DNA from: Rhodeus uyekii | Lineage: Eukaryota > Chordata > Actinopteri > Cypriniformes > Acheilognathidae | Assembly: GCA_037043235.1 (NCBI GenBank) | Contig: JAWRVZ010000056.1 | Coordinates: 2,625,001-2,689,000, forward strand | Length of the DNA stretch: 64,000 nt | Direction: 5' to 3' | Shown here: one piece after another, positions 23,739-32,905 of the stretch | Layout of the letters: each line of letters opens with the position of its first letter | How positions within the stretch are numbered: position 1 is the stretch's first letter | Notes under the pieces: generated by a model | What the model saw: only the letters and a program-made list of their open reading frames with translations | What the model was told of the DNA's origin: nothing | Database searches by the model: none | Made by a program: the position numbers and the translations under genes

Positions 23739-26700
23739 TTTTATTATAACCTTTGACTTTTCATAATGGTTTGCAGCATGCTAAATTATTTTTCAAATAT
23801 TTTTTATATTTTAAAATTATTATTATTAAAGCTAAAATCAGATGTGGATATATGTATATTTTTGTAATACACTGCAACCATGTGTGAATCAAATTTGACC
23901 CATGTTGGGTGGGTGAATTTTTTTATTTATTGTTCTCATTAGGAAGGTCAAGATTCAAACAAAACATTAAACTCCCTGTTTATAATCCATGCAAAAGAAT
24001 CCTTTGGTTAAGTTTTGACAAGGAAAGTTTCATTTGATGAAACTTTGTTTACACAATCTCAATCTTGCTTCCCTCCAGTGTTTGTTTTCATCATTCTGCT
24101 GTTAAAAATGTTACAGACATTGTTTAAAATCAAAATTCCTCCTCAAATAACCTTTATGCAAAGGCGTCTGGCAAATACTGCCTTAGGATAACATGATACA
24201 TACAGTGAGATCACGATCAGCACAAACAACTGTGCTGCATCTCGCAGCTCATTTTTAAATCAATGCATAAATCTGCATTCAAATCTCAAATTCTTCCTCA
24301 AATTATTGGACACACAGGTACTGGCAACATTAGAAGCGAAAAATTGAGTATTTTACATGAGATGAAGTACAAAAAAAACTTTCTAACAAAACAAACACTT
24401 GGCAAGTGGGAAAACGATCTCTTTATATGAGATGTCACAACATGTGCACAGTAAGAAATGCATTACCAGCAATGTATGTGCATTTAGGATGTGTGATAAA
24501 ATGCTAAACTGAATTTATAAATAGATGACATATTTTGTAATGCACTTTTTTCCAGTTATTAATCTGTGATTTATTCATAATGAAACTTTACAACAAACTG
24601 CCAATGTAAAACCATGTGCATACATTTGAATTCTCTTGCAACTTCCCATACACTAAAACAATTAGAGCCTGAGTACAAGAAATGAAAGCCAGTTCAATTA
24701 CAATGTCTGCTGTATCTGTTTAGCATGTTTTCAAATGCTTCTGTTTTCATTTATTTTTAATCAGAGGAAGTGTTTTATTACCTGTTTCACAGAACTTTGG
24801 TAGAATATCAAATGGAAATACATTTAAAATTCTCATTAATTGTATTCTGTGGTGTCATAAACTTGAATAGTTCATGCTTGGTACTAAATAAATTTTGTGC
24901 AATAAATTAATTAGTAATAATTAGTTTATATATTTAAAAGTGATTGCTAAAGGAGGGCAATGTTAACCAATGTTAGACATGCATATCGAGACTCAATAAC
25001 TCAAATTGTGCCATTTGTACTTTTCTAAGTGATTAGATTAGTGATTTTTTACTTGAAAACCAAAAAATTGGTAAAACAACAAACAATAAATCCTATAGGC
25101 TTCTCTTGAAGGAGGGACCTGAACCATATCATATGACTAGAATATCATATACTCTAAACATTAGTCTGGATTTTAATGACACTCAAACCCCTTTAGCACC
25201 TGCACAGAAACACCCTGACACCCTTATTTAACTGTGTAGATGCTATTGACTCACCTGTTTTTACCTTTCCTACATGTCCCTATAGCATTTGTTCATGCAG
25301 GTTGTGTTTTGAGGTGTTACAGGCGTTCAGTAGTTTGGTGTTCAGAAGGTTTGATTGACTAGCTGTTGGACCTCTGGGTCAGCGTTGATTGGTGTCGAGA
25401 TTTGAGCTTACAACCTGCGAACACACGACAGGTCATGCGCCGACCAGACGGCGACAGCTCTAGGAGCAGGTTCGGGGGTCCTTCACCCTCGCCCTGTTCC
25501 CGCTCACCCCCAGCTCGCCGCAGTACGCCGTCTGACAGCTCAGTCAGCTGACGCCCGATGTGTTTCTCATTAAGCTCTCATCCCCTAATCCTCCAGGCCC
25601 ATTTGAAAAGCCATCCACACCTCTTCCGTCCAAGACACAGCAAGCCTGTTTGTTAGAAGATGCAGCTGCCTCCCTTTCTCCTTCGCTAGCTCTTTTTCTC
25701 TTTCTCTCGCTTTTCATAAATGAATATGCCACTCTTGACACTAAAGACTTAACATCAAATGAGCTTGGGAATCTACTTCCACAGTTTAACTGCCCATTCC
25801 AGAAGCTTTGTTTTCAAAGGCAAGGAAGTGGAATTCACAGGCATAAAGTTCTCTTTGTTCTTCTGCCCTCTGGCCCTCCGAGCCTGTGCGGACGCTACCA
25901 TAGGGAGAAGCCCAGATCAAAAAATCACCCTGCAAAAGAGCTATTACCTGGCCCCCGATGATGCCCCCTGGCATTCACAATTAAATCAGTCGGGCTGGAA
26001 ATTTCCTTGAAACGTCAATCAAAATTATTTTCTCTGGCATAGTCGCTTTCTTAAAGGCACACTGCTGTTAGTCTAAGGGGGGCTGTCCACTTAATTCAAA
26101 GCTCTTTATTCGAATCAGGCTAAAGAGGAAGAGTTGGCAGAGAGGGTCGTATCCTCCAGCATGCAGTTGTCACCAAAAATAATGTGGCTCGGAATAAAAA
26201 AAAAAACACAAAAGAGAGGGAGTATTTAAATAATACACTGGACATATTCTAGTCTGTGAAACATTAGAGGATTGGTCTAATACCAGACAGCTTGCTGCCC
26301 TTAGTGGCCTGTTCAGTTCTTGGAAGGCTACTTAATAAGATGGTTGAAGGTAGGATATATTGACCAGGAGGGTGAGTGCTTGCATCAAAAGACTTTCTCC
26401 ACACAAAACTAATGAGATACCTGGGTCTTGATCATTTAGCCAAAATAACAAAGGGAACATGAATGACAGATTCAATGAATGAAGGAATGGCAGATAAGTG
26501 ATATAAAATCACTTTTTGCATTCGCTTACTGTTTTAACGAGCCACATTGACCATCGAACGGAAAGTGTGATATTAAGCAGAAAAATTCAGTGTGACAACC
26601 TGCTTTAAAAACCTCAACAATCCCCTTTGTCTACTTACTGGAGGGCCAATGCTATTGTTCTGTTATCTTTGCTTCTGGAGGTATAAATCATGGCTTGTCA

Positions 26701-27254
26701 TTCTCCGGTTTTCATTTTCTACTTCAGCTGAATCTTACGAACGAGAAACATGGTTTTCCTAATGCTTTGTGTTTTAGAAGCCTCTGCATTGTTACCTGAT
26801 GTAGACAAAGGTGGTTTGTCATGTTTTCAGATAGTTACATTTTTTTTCTTGTGTACTGGTACCATTAAAGGTGTGCGTATGACTGATTGTGCATGTGCAT
26901 TTTGTCCAAGTGTGTCGGTATGTGCATATGTTTGTGTATGCAAATGTGAAAGAATGTGTGTAAGTGTGGAATCTGTGTGTGGGTGAGAGTGTGAGTGATT
27001 GTGTGTAACTGAACTGATCTTAGAATATTTTTTTTGTCTTGTTCTCCAGGAAAAATAATTACATTTTTGCAAAAAAAATAAAAATAATTAATTTAGGTAA
27101 ATATGTGTACAATGATGGAACTTTCCCCTCATGAATTTGAACACAAAAATAAGAAATTATCTCCATCTATTCTTAATTAACTTGTTTATTATTATTTTAT
27201 TTTTTGAGGGCACTGACTATGCACTCTATGAAAGGTTTCCTTTAAGGACACTCC
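23739..27254. other. unassigned DNA, possible regulatory part at 25.4-26.1 kb
   Basis: 23739-25340 is AT-rich with no recognised element. 25360-26060 is balanced, repeat-free and complex, and contains several overlapping open frames without domains (25366-25551, 25560-25961, 25759-26010). It may be conserved noncoding DNA. 26880-27010 is an imperfect TG-rich stretch that creates spurious frames on both strands. Confidence 0.45.
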
Positions 27255-27461
27255 ACTCCCACCTTTGATTAATTGAGGAGGGCACCCAGGCTCACAGTGT
27301 TCTGGGCTCAGGTACCTCTGCAGCTGAGTATCAGTGGTGATCGAAAACCTGGGGATTTGATGTAGGGGTTTGAGACAGACCTGCCTTCACACGGGAGGTC
27401 CAGTGCTTGTTCTCAAGTGGAAGCACGCTGAGCGGTTTCTTCTGTCCAAGGAGAGGCACCG

Positions 27462-27905
27462 GTGCTGCAACTATCTACTTCTGAGGAGCTGAATGTTGTT
27501 AGCATCAAGGCTAGAGAGGAGGATTCACTACCTCACTCTCCAGCCTATGAGGAGCTGGTGGAGGTTGTGACTCACGCTTTCGCCAGATTAAATATCGACT
27601 GGCCAGCAATGAGGCAGAATGTTGAACGTTTCCTGCCCTTGTGAGCACAGCCTCCCCATCGGAGCCTTGCATTTGTTTCCTGATCTCCACATCGAGGTGT
27701 CGATATATCGATGTACACTATGGGGCTGCTTCTGGCCTACCAGGCAGAGCTATTGGGCCGTCTAGGGCAGCCCTGGTGTATATGGAGTGACATAAAAGTT
27801 TTCTGGACACACCACTAGCTCCTCCTGGCTTCTTTTGGTGACGCTGTCACTAATATCATTGAGAGGCATCAGGAGGCCACCAAGCAAGCAGCGGCATTCC
27901 AAAAA
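27462..27905 (+). pseudogene. DIRS gag fragment, plus strand
   Basis: The first part, to the stop at 27644, has the gag block 'SPAYEELVEVVTHAFARLN' followed by 'IDWP'. Further on come 'LLLAYQAELLGRLGQPW' (about 27727-27780) and 'FGDAVTNIIERHQEATKQ' followed by 'AAAFQKF' (27838-27910). These match the central and C-terminal gag blocks of fish DIRS elements and of the minus-strand copy at 31.3-31.8 kb. The block between them, which carries the conserved 'FLPDLH..VS.SW' in the other copy, is deleted. Stops and frame changes confirm it is dead. Confidence 0.75.
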
Positions 27906-28190
27906 TTCCAGGTCTTAGGAGATACTGAGCAACCAATGAGAGACGGACGCGTGTGAATGCGTCACTGCCGGCACGTGCCGGTGACGTCATGAGGAAGAGC
28001 ATAAAAGCACATCTGAAACCCGGACGCGTCAGCATGCGTCTGAAGCGGGCACGGAGGCGCAAGGAGCTGAGGCAAAGACGCAGTGTCTCGTTCCCCTCAG
28101 GGAACCAGGGTTACATTCGTAACCCGAGACGTTCCCTTTCAGGGAACTCGAACTGCGTCAAAGCGCTAGGGGAACGCTATACCAACCTCA
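27906..28190 (-). repeat. DIRS terminal repeat and internal complementary region
   Basis: On the minus strand this contains 'gttccctgaaagggaac' (28131-28147) next to 'cgtctcgggttacgaatgta' (28112-28131), then the terminal repeat body with 'gcctcagctccttgcgcctc'. The same order appears on the plus strand at 59270-59480. The first part is complementary to the outer ends of DIRS copies, which is what defines their internal complementary region. Confidence 0.75.
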
Positions 28191-28239
28191 GCAACGCCGG
28201 CATCCGGGTGTGTCCCAGCTCACTGAAAGAGCACCCTGG

Positions 28240-29290
28240 TTCATGGGGCGGCATCGAGGTCCAATTGGTAGAACCTCATGAATGTGTGTGGTGAGGACCA
28301 GCCAGCCGCAGCACAAACATCAGACAAGGACACTCCGGAGAGGAGAGCCTTGGATGCCGCCATGCTCTGAGTGGAGTGGGCTCGGACCCTCAGAGGAGAA
28401 GCATGTCCGACCGACTCGTAAGCTAGACAGATAGCCTCGACTATCCACCTGCTTAGGGTTTGCTTAGAAGCTGGAGCCCCCTCAGGAGCCCCACAGCAAA
28501 CAAACAGTTGGACCTAACCTACGCCAAGTGGCAGTCTTGGGTGTAATCGTCCAGTGCTCGCACTGGACAGACCTTATTCTTGCTCTTACTCATGATCGCC
28601 AAATGGGGGGGAGGGCAGAAGGCCTGCAGCGTGATAGACCGAGCCACATTAGTGGGAACCTTGGGGACATAGCCTGGCCTCGGGTGGAGAAAGGTTTTTC
28701 CATCCCGGGCCGAACTCGAGGCATGAGGGAGCCACCGAGAGGGACTGAAGATCCCCGACCCTCTTATGCGAGGCAATAGCCAGCAAAAGAAGGGTGTTAA
28801 GAGAGAGAAGCTGAAAGCTCCTCTAGGTCCAAAGGGTGCCTGGGACAGGCCTTGGAGTACCACAGACAAGTCCCAGGCAGGCACCCTGGTCTGTGCCGCA
28901 GGTCTCAGCCTTAGTGTGCCACGGAGGAAACGAGTGACTAGGGGGTCCCTGCCCAAGGATACCCCACCCAGAGGTACATGGCAAGCCGCTATGGCAGCCA
29001 CATAAACCTTCAAGGTGGAGGGGGACGACCCTGCCGCAAATCTTTCTTGCAGGAACTCCAGCACCTTGCCAACCTGACAGGTTACTGGGTTCACCTGCCT
29101 TTCACTACACCAGGACGTGAAGAGTTTCTACTTCAAGGCATAGAGTTTCCTCGTGGAGGGAGCTCTGGACTGAAGGATGGTCTCCACAACCTCGGCTGAG
29201 AGACCGGATTCTATGAGCTGGACCCCCTAACGGGCCAGACCACAGCTACATTAGCTCTGGGCGGGGGTCAGCAACCCTCCGCCTGGGCCA
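28240..29290 (-). pseudogene. DIRS tyrosine recombinase, broken
   Basis: A 191-codon frame (29094-28519) carries the hallmark 'SPSTLKVYVAAIAACH', 'VPAWDLSVVLQGLSQAPFGP', 'HPRPGYVPKVPTN' and 'VCPVRALDDY'. Between 'PFGP' and 'HPRPGY' the conserved residues lie in another frame ('AIASHKRVGDLQSLSV', with the first catalytic Arg), so two compensating frameshifts flank that block. Past the stop at 28519 the C-terminal part is legible: 'RAHSTQS' has the catalytic His (28376-28378), but the partner Arg position is Gln (28367-28369). 'HTFMRFYQLDLDAAP' keeps the nucleophile Tyr (28268-28270). This enzyme would join the circular DIRS DNA into the genome. Frame breaks and the Arg-to-Gln change make it inactive. 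Confidence 0.85.
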
Positions 29291-29399
29291 GAACTCCCGG
29301 GAGCAGAGTGATAGGGGAAAAAAGTGTACAGGCGTAGCCTCGGTCACACCTGTTCCATGGCATCCCGCCCCAGAGGCGCTGGATGTTTTAAACGAAAGC

Positions 29400-31017
29400 C
29401 ACAGAGGGCAGAGAAATTCTTACGGAGGCAAACAGGTAAACCTGTGCCCTGCCATATCTGTCCCCAATCTGCTCCAAGTAAGAAGGGGACCAAGAGTTCT
29501 AGCCCTCGGGGAGAACCCCTGGTTTTCAGCCACCGCTGCAGGGGTCTCGTGCACCGCAGTGGGGCCCCATGTGAGTGGCTGCCCCTTGATACTCTTGACA
29601 GATGAACGAAGGCCTGAATGCTTCCGGGGAAGAGCCGAGCAGACATGGCCACTGAGTCCCAGTGACTCCCAAGAAAGTGGTTCTCTGCGTGGGAGAAAGT
29701 ACACTCTTCTTGGTGTTCAGCCCTAAGAGTGTCACTCGTCGCTTAACGGCTAAACGAAAGGCCTGGATGCGCTCGGGGAAGAGCGGAGCAGACATGGCCA
29801 CTGAGTCCCAAATGACTGCCAAGAAAGTGGTTCTCTGCATGGGAGAAAGTACACTCTTCTTGGTGTTTTGCCCTAAGCGTCGAGAGACGAGAACCAAGAG
29901 TTCTTCCGCATGCTCAGAGTGCGTGGGCATCGCCCCGTGACCTTGATTGCGAAGCGGGTACCCCTCAGGGAGAACCCCTGGTCTTTAGCCACCACCATGA
30001 GTGGCTGGCCCAGCTTGATGCTCTTAACGGCTAAACTAACAGCCTGGATGCGCTCGGGGGAGAGCCGAGCAGACATGGCAACTGAGTCCCAAATGACTCC
30101 CAAGAAAGTGGATCTCTGTGTTGGAAAAAGTACACTCTTCTTGGTGTTTAGCCTTAACCTCAGCTCCTTTATGTGCGGGCACAGCATCTCAATGTTGTGC
30201 TGTTAACTGCGGCGACTCGGCCAGGGTAAGCCATAGTCGTCAACATAGTTTCGGACACGATAGTCCCTTGCAAGTGCAACGGAGCTTAGAGCAGCGTCCC
30301 CTCCTAGGTGAATGTGCGTGAAAAGGAAGCACCAATACTGGTACGTCTTCCCCCCTGAAGGCGAACCACAGGAACTTCCCACTGTGGAAGGATGGAGACG
30401 AGGGATTATACGTTTCTGATGTCGACCGTGCCGGACCAGTTATACCTGATCCGTACTACGATCTGCTTAAGCGTCATATCTCATTCATTTTGAATTTTAG
30501 ACGCCTAACTGCGACTTAAGAGACGCAAATCCAGAATGAGCCGCAACCCTCCATACTCCCTTGGAACTATGAAGTACTGGTTGTAAAACCCGGACTTGCT
30601 GTCCGCGAGGGGTACATACTCGATGGTCCCTTTCGCCAGCAAAGTGTCTACTCCTTGTTCCATGACCAGAGCCTGCTGAGAGCCTACCACTGACCCGAGA
30701 ACCGGGGTGGTGAAACCCCGAACTGAAAGGCATACCCGGAGGTTACCGTGCGCAGGACCCACTGAGAGATACCGGGTAGTCGTGACCACGCAGCCCGTGA
30801 ATTCTAATGGAACCAGCCTCCCGGGGCTGGTCTCTGGTACTGTGAACATATCCACCACTGAGCCGGGGCTTATTCCGGAAACCCGGGTGGATTGCTCTAG
30901 AACCCTCCTTAGAGAGGGTGGTTTTCCCTTGGCGGGCTGACTCTGGAGCTGCTCCTTGGATACACCACCTTGTTGCGGCTTGGCGTCAGGGTCGCTTAGT
31001 CTTGGCCTCCTTGGCAT
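29400..31017 (-). pseudogene. DIRS reverse transcriptase/RNase H, rearranged
   Basis: The 170-codon frame 31017-30505 contains 'VMEQGVDTLLAKGTIEYVP', 'GFYNQYFIVPREYGGLRLI' and 'LDLRLLSRS', the fingers part of DIRS RT. After frame breaks the palm motif YVDD is intact at 30247-30236 ('RNYVDDYG'). Then comes the following block 'LRLNTKKSVLFPTQRSTFLG', which is repeated three times (29591-30155). A remnant of the end of RNase H ('GRAQVYLFAS') lies near 29420-29480. Most of RNase H is missing. The frame changes repeatedly. Confidence 0.85.
29591..30155 (-). repeat. threefold tandem repeat within RT
   Basis: Three copies of a unit of about 132 bp lie at 29591-29727, 29745-29876 and 30022-30155. 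Each has the plus-strand landmarks 'agcagacatgg', 'actgagtccca', 'caagaaagtgg' and 'acactcttcttggtgtt'. All encode on the minus strand the block following the YxDD motif ('KKSVL.P.QR.TFLGV'). The copies differ by scattered substitutions and small indels, so the duplications are not very recent. A second pair of flanking blocks ('ggagaacccctgg' at 29511 and 29970) suggests a larger unit was duplicated. Confidence 0.85.
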
Positions 31018-31853
31018 TCAGGACAACCCTCAAATCACCCCTTCTACCAGCGGCATGGACTTGAACTTGTCGGCCCGACCTTCCGGGGTCTACCGGAGGA
31101 AGACGGGTAGCGACACTTTGTTTCTGAGCGACCCTGTGTGAGGAGCTTTGAGACCGCTCTTGACTGGCGGTCTCACGTGGAGGGCTGCGGGGAAGAAATT
31201 TACTGAACGCCGCCTGTTGTCGAACATCCCTATCCCTATCCATTGTCCCTATCCTTCCGAAGAGACAAATCCACGGTCCGGCACAGCTCTGCCACTGCCT
31301 CCGGACCGATACCGCCGCCCTCGTTGAGGTCCCCTAGCAACTCAGCCTGATAAGCCTGCAGCAGTGTCGTGGTGTGTAGGCACGCTGCGGCCTGACTAGA
31401 AGCTGAGTATGCTTTCCCCACCAAAGACGACGTGACGCGCATCGGCTTGGAGGGGAGCGCCGGAGGTTTAATGGAGGACGCAGACTGGGGCACGAGGTAA
31501 CTCGCAAGAGCCTTGTCCACTCTCCGCCTCCACTCTCCATAACAATGACCTTGAGCCCCTACAAGATTGGTATACATCGCACTGTTTGGTGTATGAACCT
31601 TTTCGGAGGCTGGCTTTCTCCAAGATCTAGATACCTCAGCATGTAAATCGGGTAGAAAGGGCATAGCTCGGCGCGGGGGAGTGAGGAGAGCAGGCAGGTA
31701 ACGCTCGTCTAAAATACTTTTTTCTAGGACGAGCGCTCCTGGTCTCCGCCGGCCAATCAATCTCCAGATGAGAGACCGCTCGTGCCACAACCTCAACCAA
31801 CTCCTCAAACGCCGGCGAGGAGGGTGGCGAAACCTCCTCGACCGGGTCAACAC
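30986..31853 (-). pseudogene. DIRS gag, near-complete C-terminal two thirds
   Basis: The 205-codon frame 31853-31236 has the conserved gag landmarks 'FLPDLHAEVSRSWRKP', 'GYL/SYLVPQSASS'-like, 'LVGKAYSASSQAAACLHTTT' and 'LLQAYQAELLGDLNEG'. The second frame 31243-30986 continues with 'RQQAAFSKFLPRSPP' and the basic tail 'DLRVVLNAKEAK', which matches the C-terminal tail in the 22.6-kb copy. A frameshift near 31240 separates the two frames. The N-terminus is cut off at about 31865, where plus-strand DIRS sequence begins. Gag is the nucleic-acid-packaging protein; in DIRS it is the first gene and here it sits upstream of RT as expected. Confidence 0.85.
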
Positions 31854-31869
31854 TAGCTAGATCTAGCTA

Positions 31870-32570
31870 TGAGAACCTTCCTTCAAGATCTCAGAGGTCA
31901 CTATATGCTTTGACAACAGATTATCCAATCATATGGGGAGTTTTGCACGAGTTTGTGCTCATGTCCACTTCACAAACTTATATCCCTGGTACACTAAATC
32001 AGAGAGCAGGCAATCTGTCAAGGTAGGAGTTGAGCCCCAGGGAATAGAGGCGCCACCCTGAGATGGTGGAGCAAATATGGAAGATATTTGTCCAGGCTCA
32101 AGTGGTTCTGTTTATGTCTCGAGAGACATCTCACTGTATACTCTGTGTGGCGAGCAGGGCGGGGTCGAGGGACTGTGAGAGCGTCACGAGAGCCGGTGGC
32201 GTGATTGAGAATGAGCGTCACATGCGAGCCACTGGTGTCTCGAGTCTGACGAAGGAGCGGAGACATAAAAGGAGGAGTGACGACAGTGAAGAATGAGAGA
32301 GGACCAGGCCTGGGACCTATGTTTTGTTTGTGTGGGCGGCAGTTGACCGTGAGAGACTGCCGCCATTATGTTTATTTTGGATTTAGGTTTTATTTTGATT
32401 AAAAGCTTGTGAAATGTCTGCCAGTTCCTGCCTCCTTCCTCCCTGAGCGTTCAACATTGTTACATTCTGGTTCTCCCTCTCTCTTCCAGTTCATCTAGGA
32501 CTGGATGGTTTGTCTCAGACGTGGCCAAAAGACTAAATTCTCTACAGACTCGCTGGGCACTTTTCTTCGG
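31870..32570 (+). pseudogene. DIRS RNase H C-terminal fragment, split by an LTR
   Basis: The plus strand encodes 'YIPGTLNQRAGNLSR' (about 31979-32023), 'HPEMVEQIWKIFVQAQVVLF' (32052-32111) and 'SRETSHC' before 32141. It resumes after the LTR with 'WFSLSLPVHLGLD' and 'SQTWP' (about 32468-32527). These are the conserved blocks at the end of RNase H and start of the linker in fish DIRS pol. Frame breaks occur. Orientation is opposite to the adjacent gag/RT/YR run, so it comes from a different copy, probably the one that gave the gag piece at 27.5 kb. Confidence 0.8.
32146..32464 (+). mobile_element. solo LTR, probably Gypsy-type
   Basis: This 319-bp block starts 'tgtggcgagcagggcggggt' and ends 'cattgttaca', obeying the TG...CA rule. 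It is flanked by ctctg (32141-32145) and ttctg (32465-32469), a 5-bp duplication with one mismatch. A TATA-like 'cataaaag' (32264-32271) and an ATTAAA signal (32398-32403) are placed as in an LTR promoter and polyadenylation site. DIRS pol reads up to one side and continues on the other, which fixes the insertion precisely. It was left after recombination between two LTRs. The strand is inferred from TATA/poly(A) order. Confidence 0.8.
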
Positions 32571-32619
32571 CAGGTTTAGAAGTGTGGCGTCAGCAGAACC
32601 GTTGAGTTGAATTTCCAGG

Positions 32620-32905
32620 TTAACCATGGTTTAGTATGCGCATAACTCACTCCTGTGTCTCGACTAGTGCAAATAAATGCACGTTTGTTCATTGCATCTT
32701 GAGTCCTGCGAGTCTTGAGACACTAAAGCCGCCTTTCCCGGCACACCTTATCCTACTGGATCATGATGTCATCATGTCATCGACGTGTATTCACTTGATT
32801 GGTTCGATTGTGCTTTACGAGACAATTTATGGGGTGTACCCATAGCATTTCCATGCAGCATGAGTTCCCCTGAATGGAACTAGGGTTACATATACGTAAC
32901 TGAGA
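32620..32905 (+). repeat. DIRS right terminal repeat
   Basis: The block 'ggttcgattgtgctttacga' followed by 'gac' parallels 'cgttcgattgtttacgtagt' plus 'gcttcacgagac' at 22.8 kb. The end 'gaactagggttacatatacg' followed by 'taactgag' parallels the right ends at 56064 and 59580. It is diverged, and its left limit is approximate. Confidence 0.65.

Larger units (their letters stand above)
27255..32905. mobile_element. composite of DIRS elements in opposite orientations
   Basis: In order: a plus-strand gag fragment (27255-27905); a DIRS terminal repeat with internal complementary region (27906-28190); a minus-strand run of YR, RT and gag (28240-31853); a plus-strand RNase H-end fragment (31870-32570) split by a solo LTR; and a plus-strand right terminal repeat (about 32620-32905, ending 'actagggttacatatacgta' and 'actgag'). 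The outer plus-strand pieces fit one element, gag to terminal repeat. Its middle is replaced by a 5'-truncated second copy in reverse. DIRS elements replicate by RT and integrate with a tyrosine recombinase rather than an integrase. Confidence 0.8.

Noticed and set aside
25560..25961. 133-codon open frame
   Set aside because: Overlapping frames on both strands without domains.
26827..27072. Serine/threonine/histidine-rich open frame
   Set aside because: Produced by the imperfect TG-rich repeat at 26880-27010.
28528..30321. Plus-strand open frames opposite the DIRS recombinase and RT
   Set aside because: They are shadows of the minus-strand DIRS genes, whose motifs are clear.
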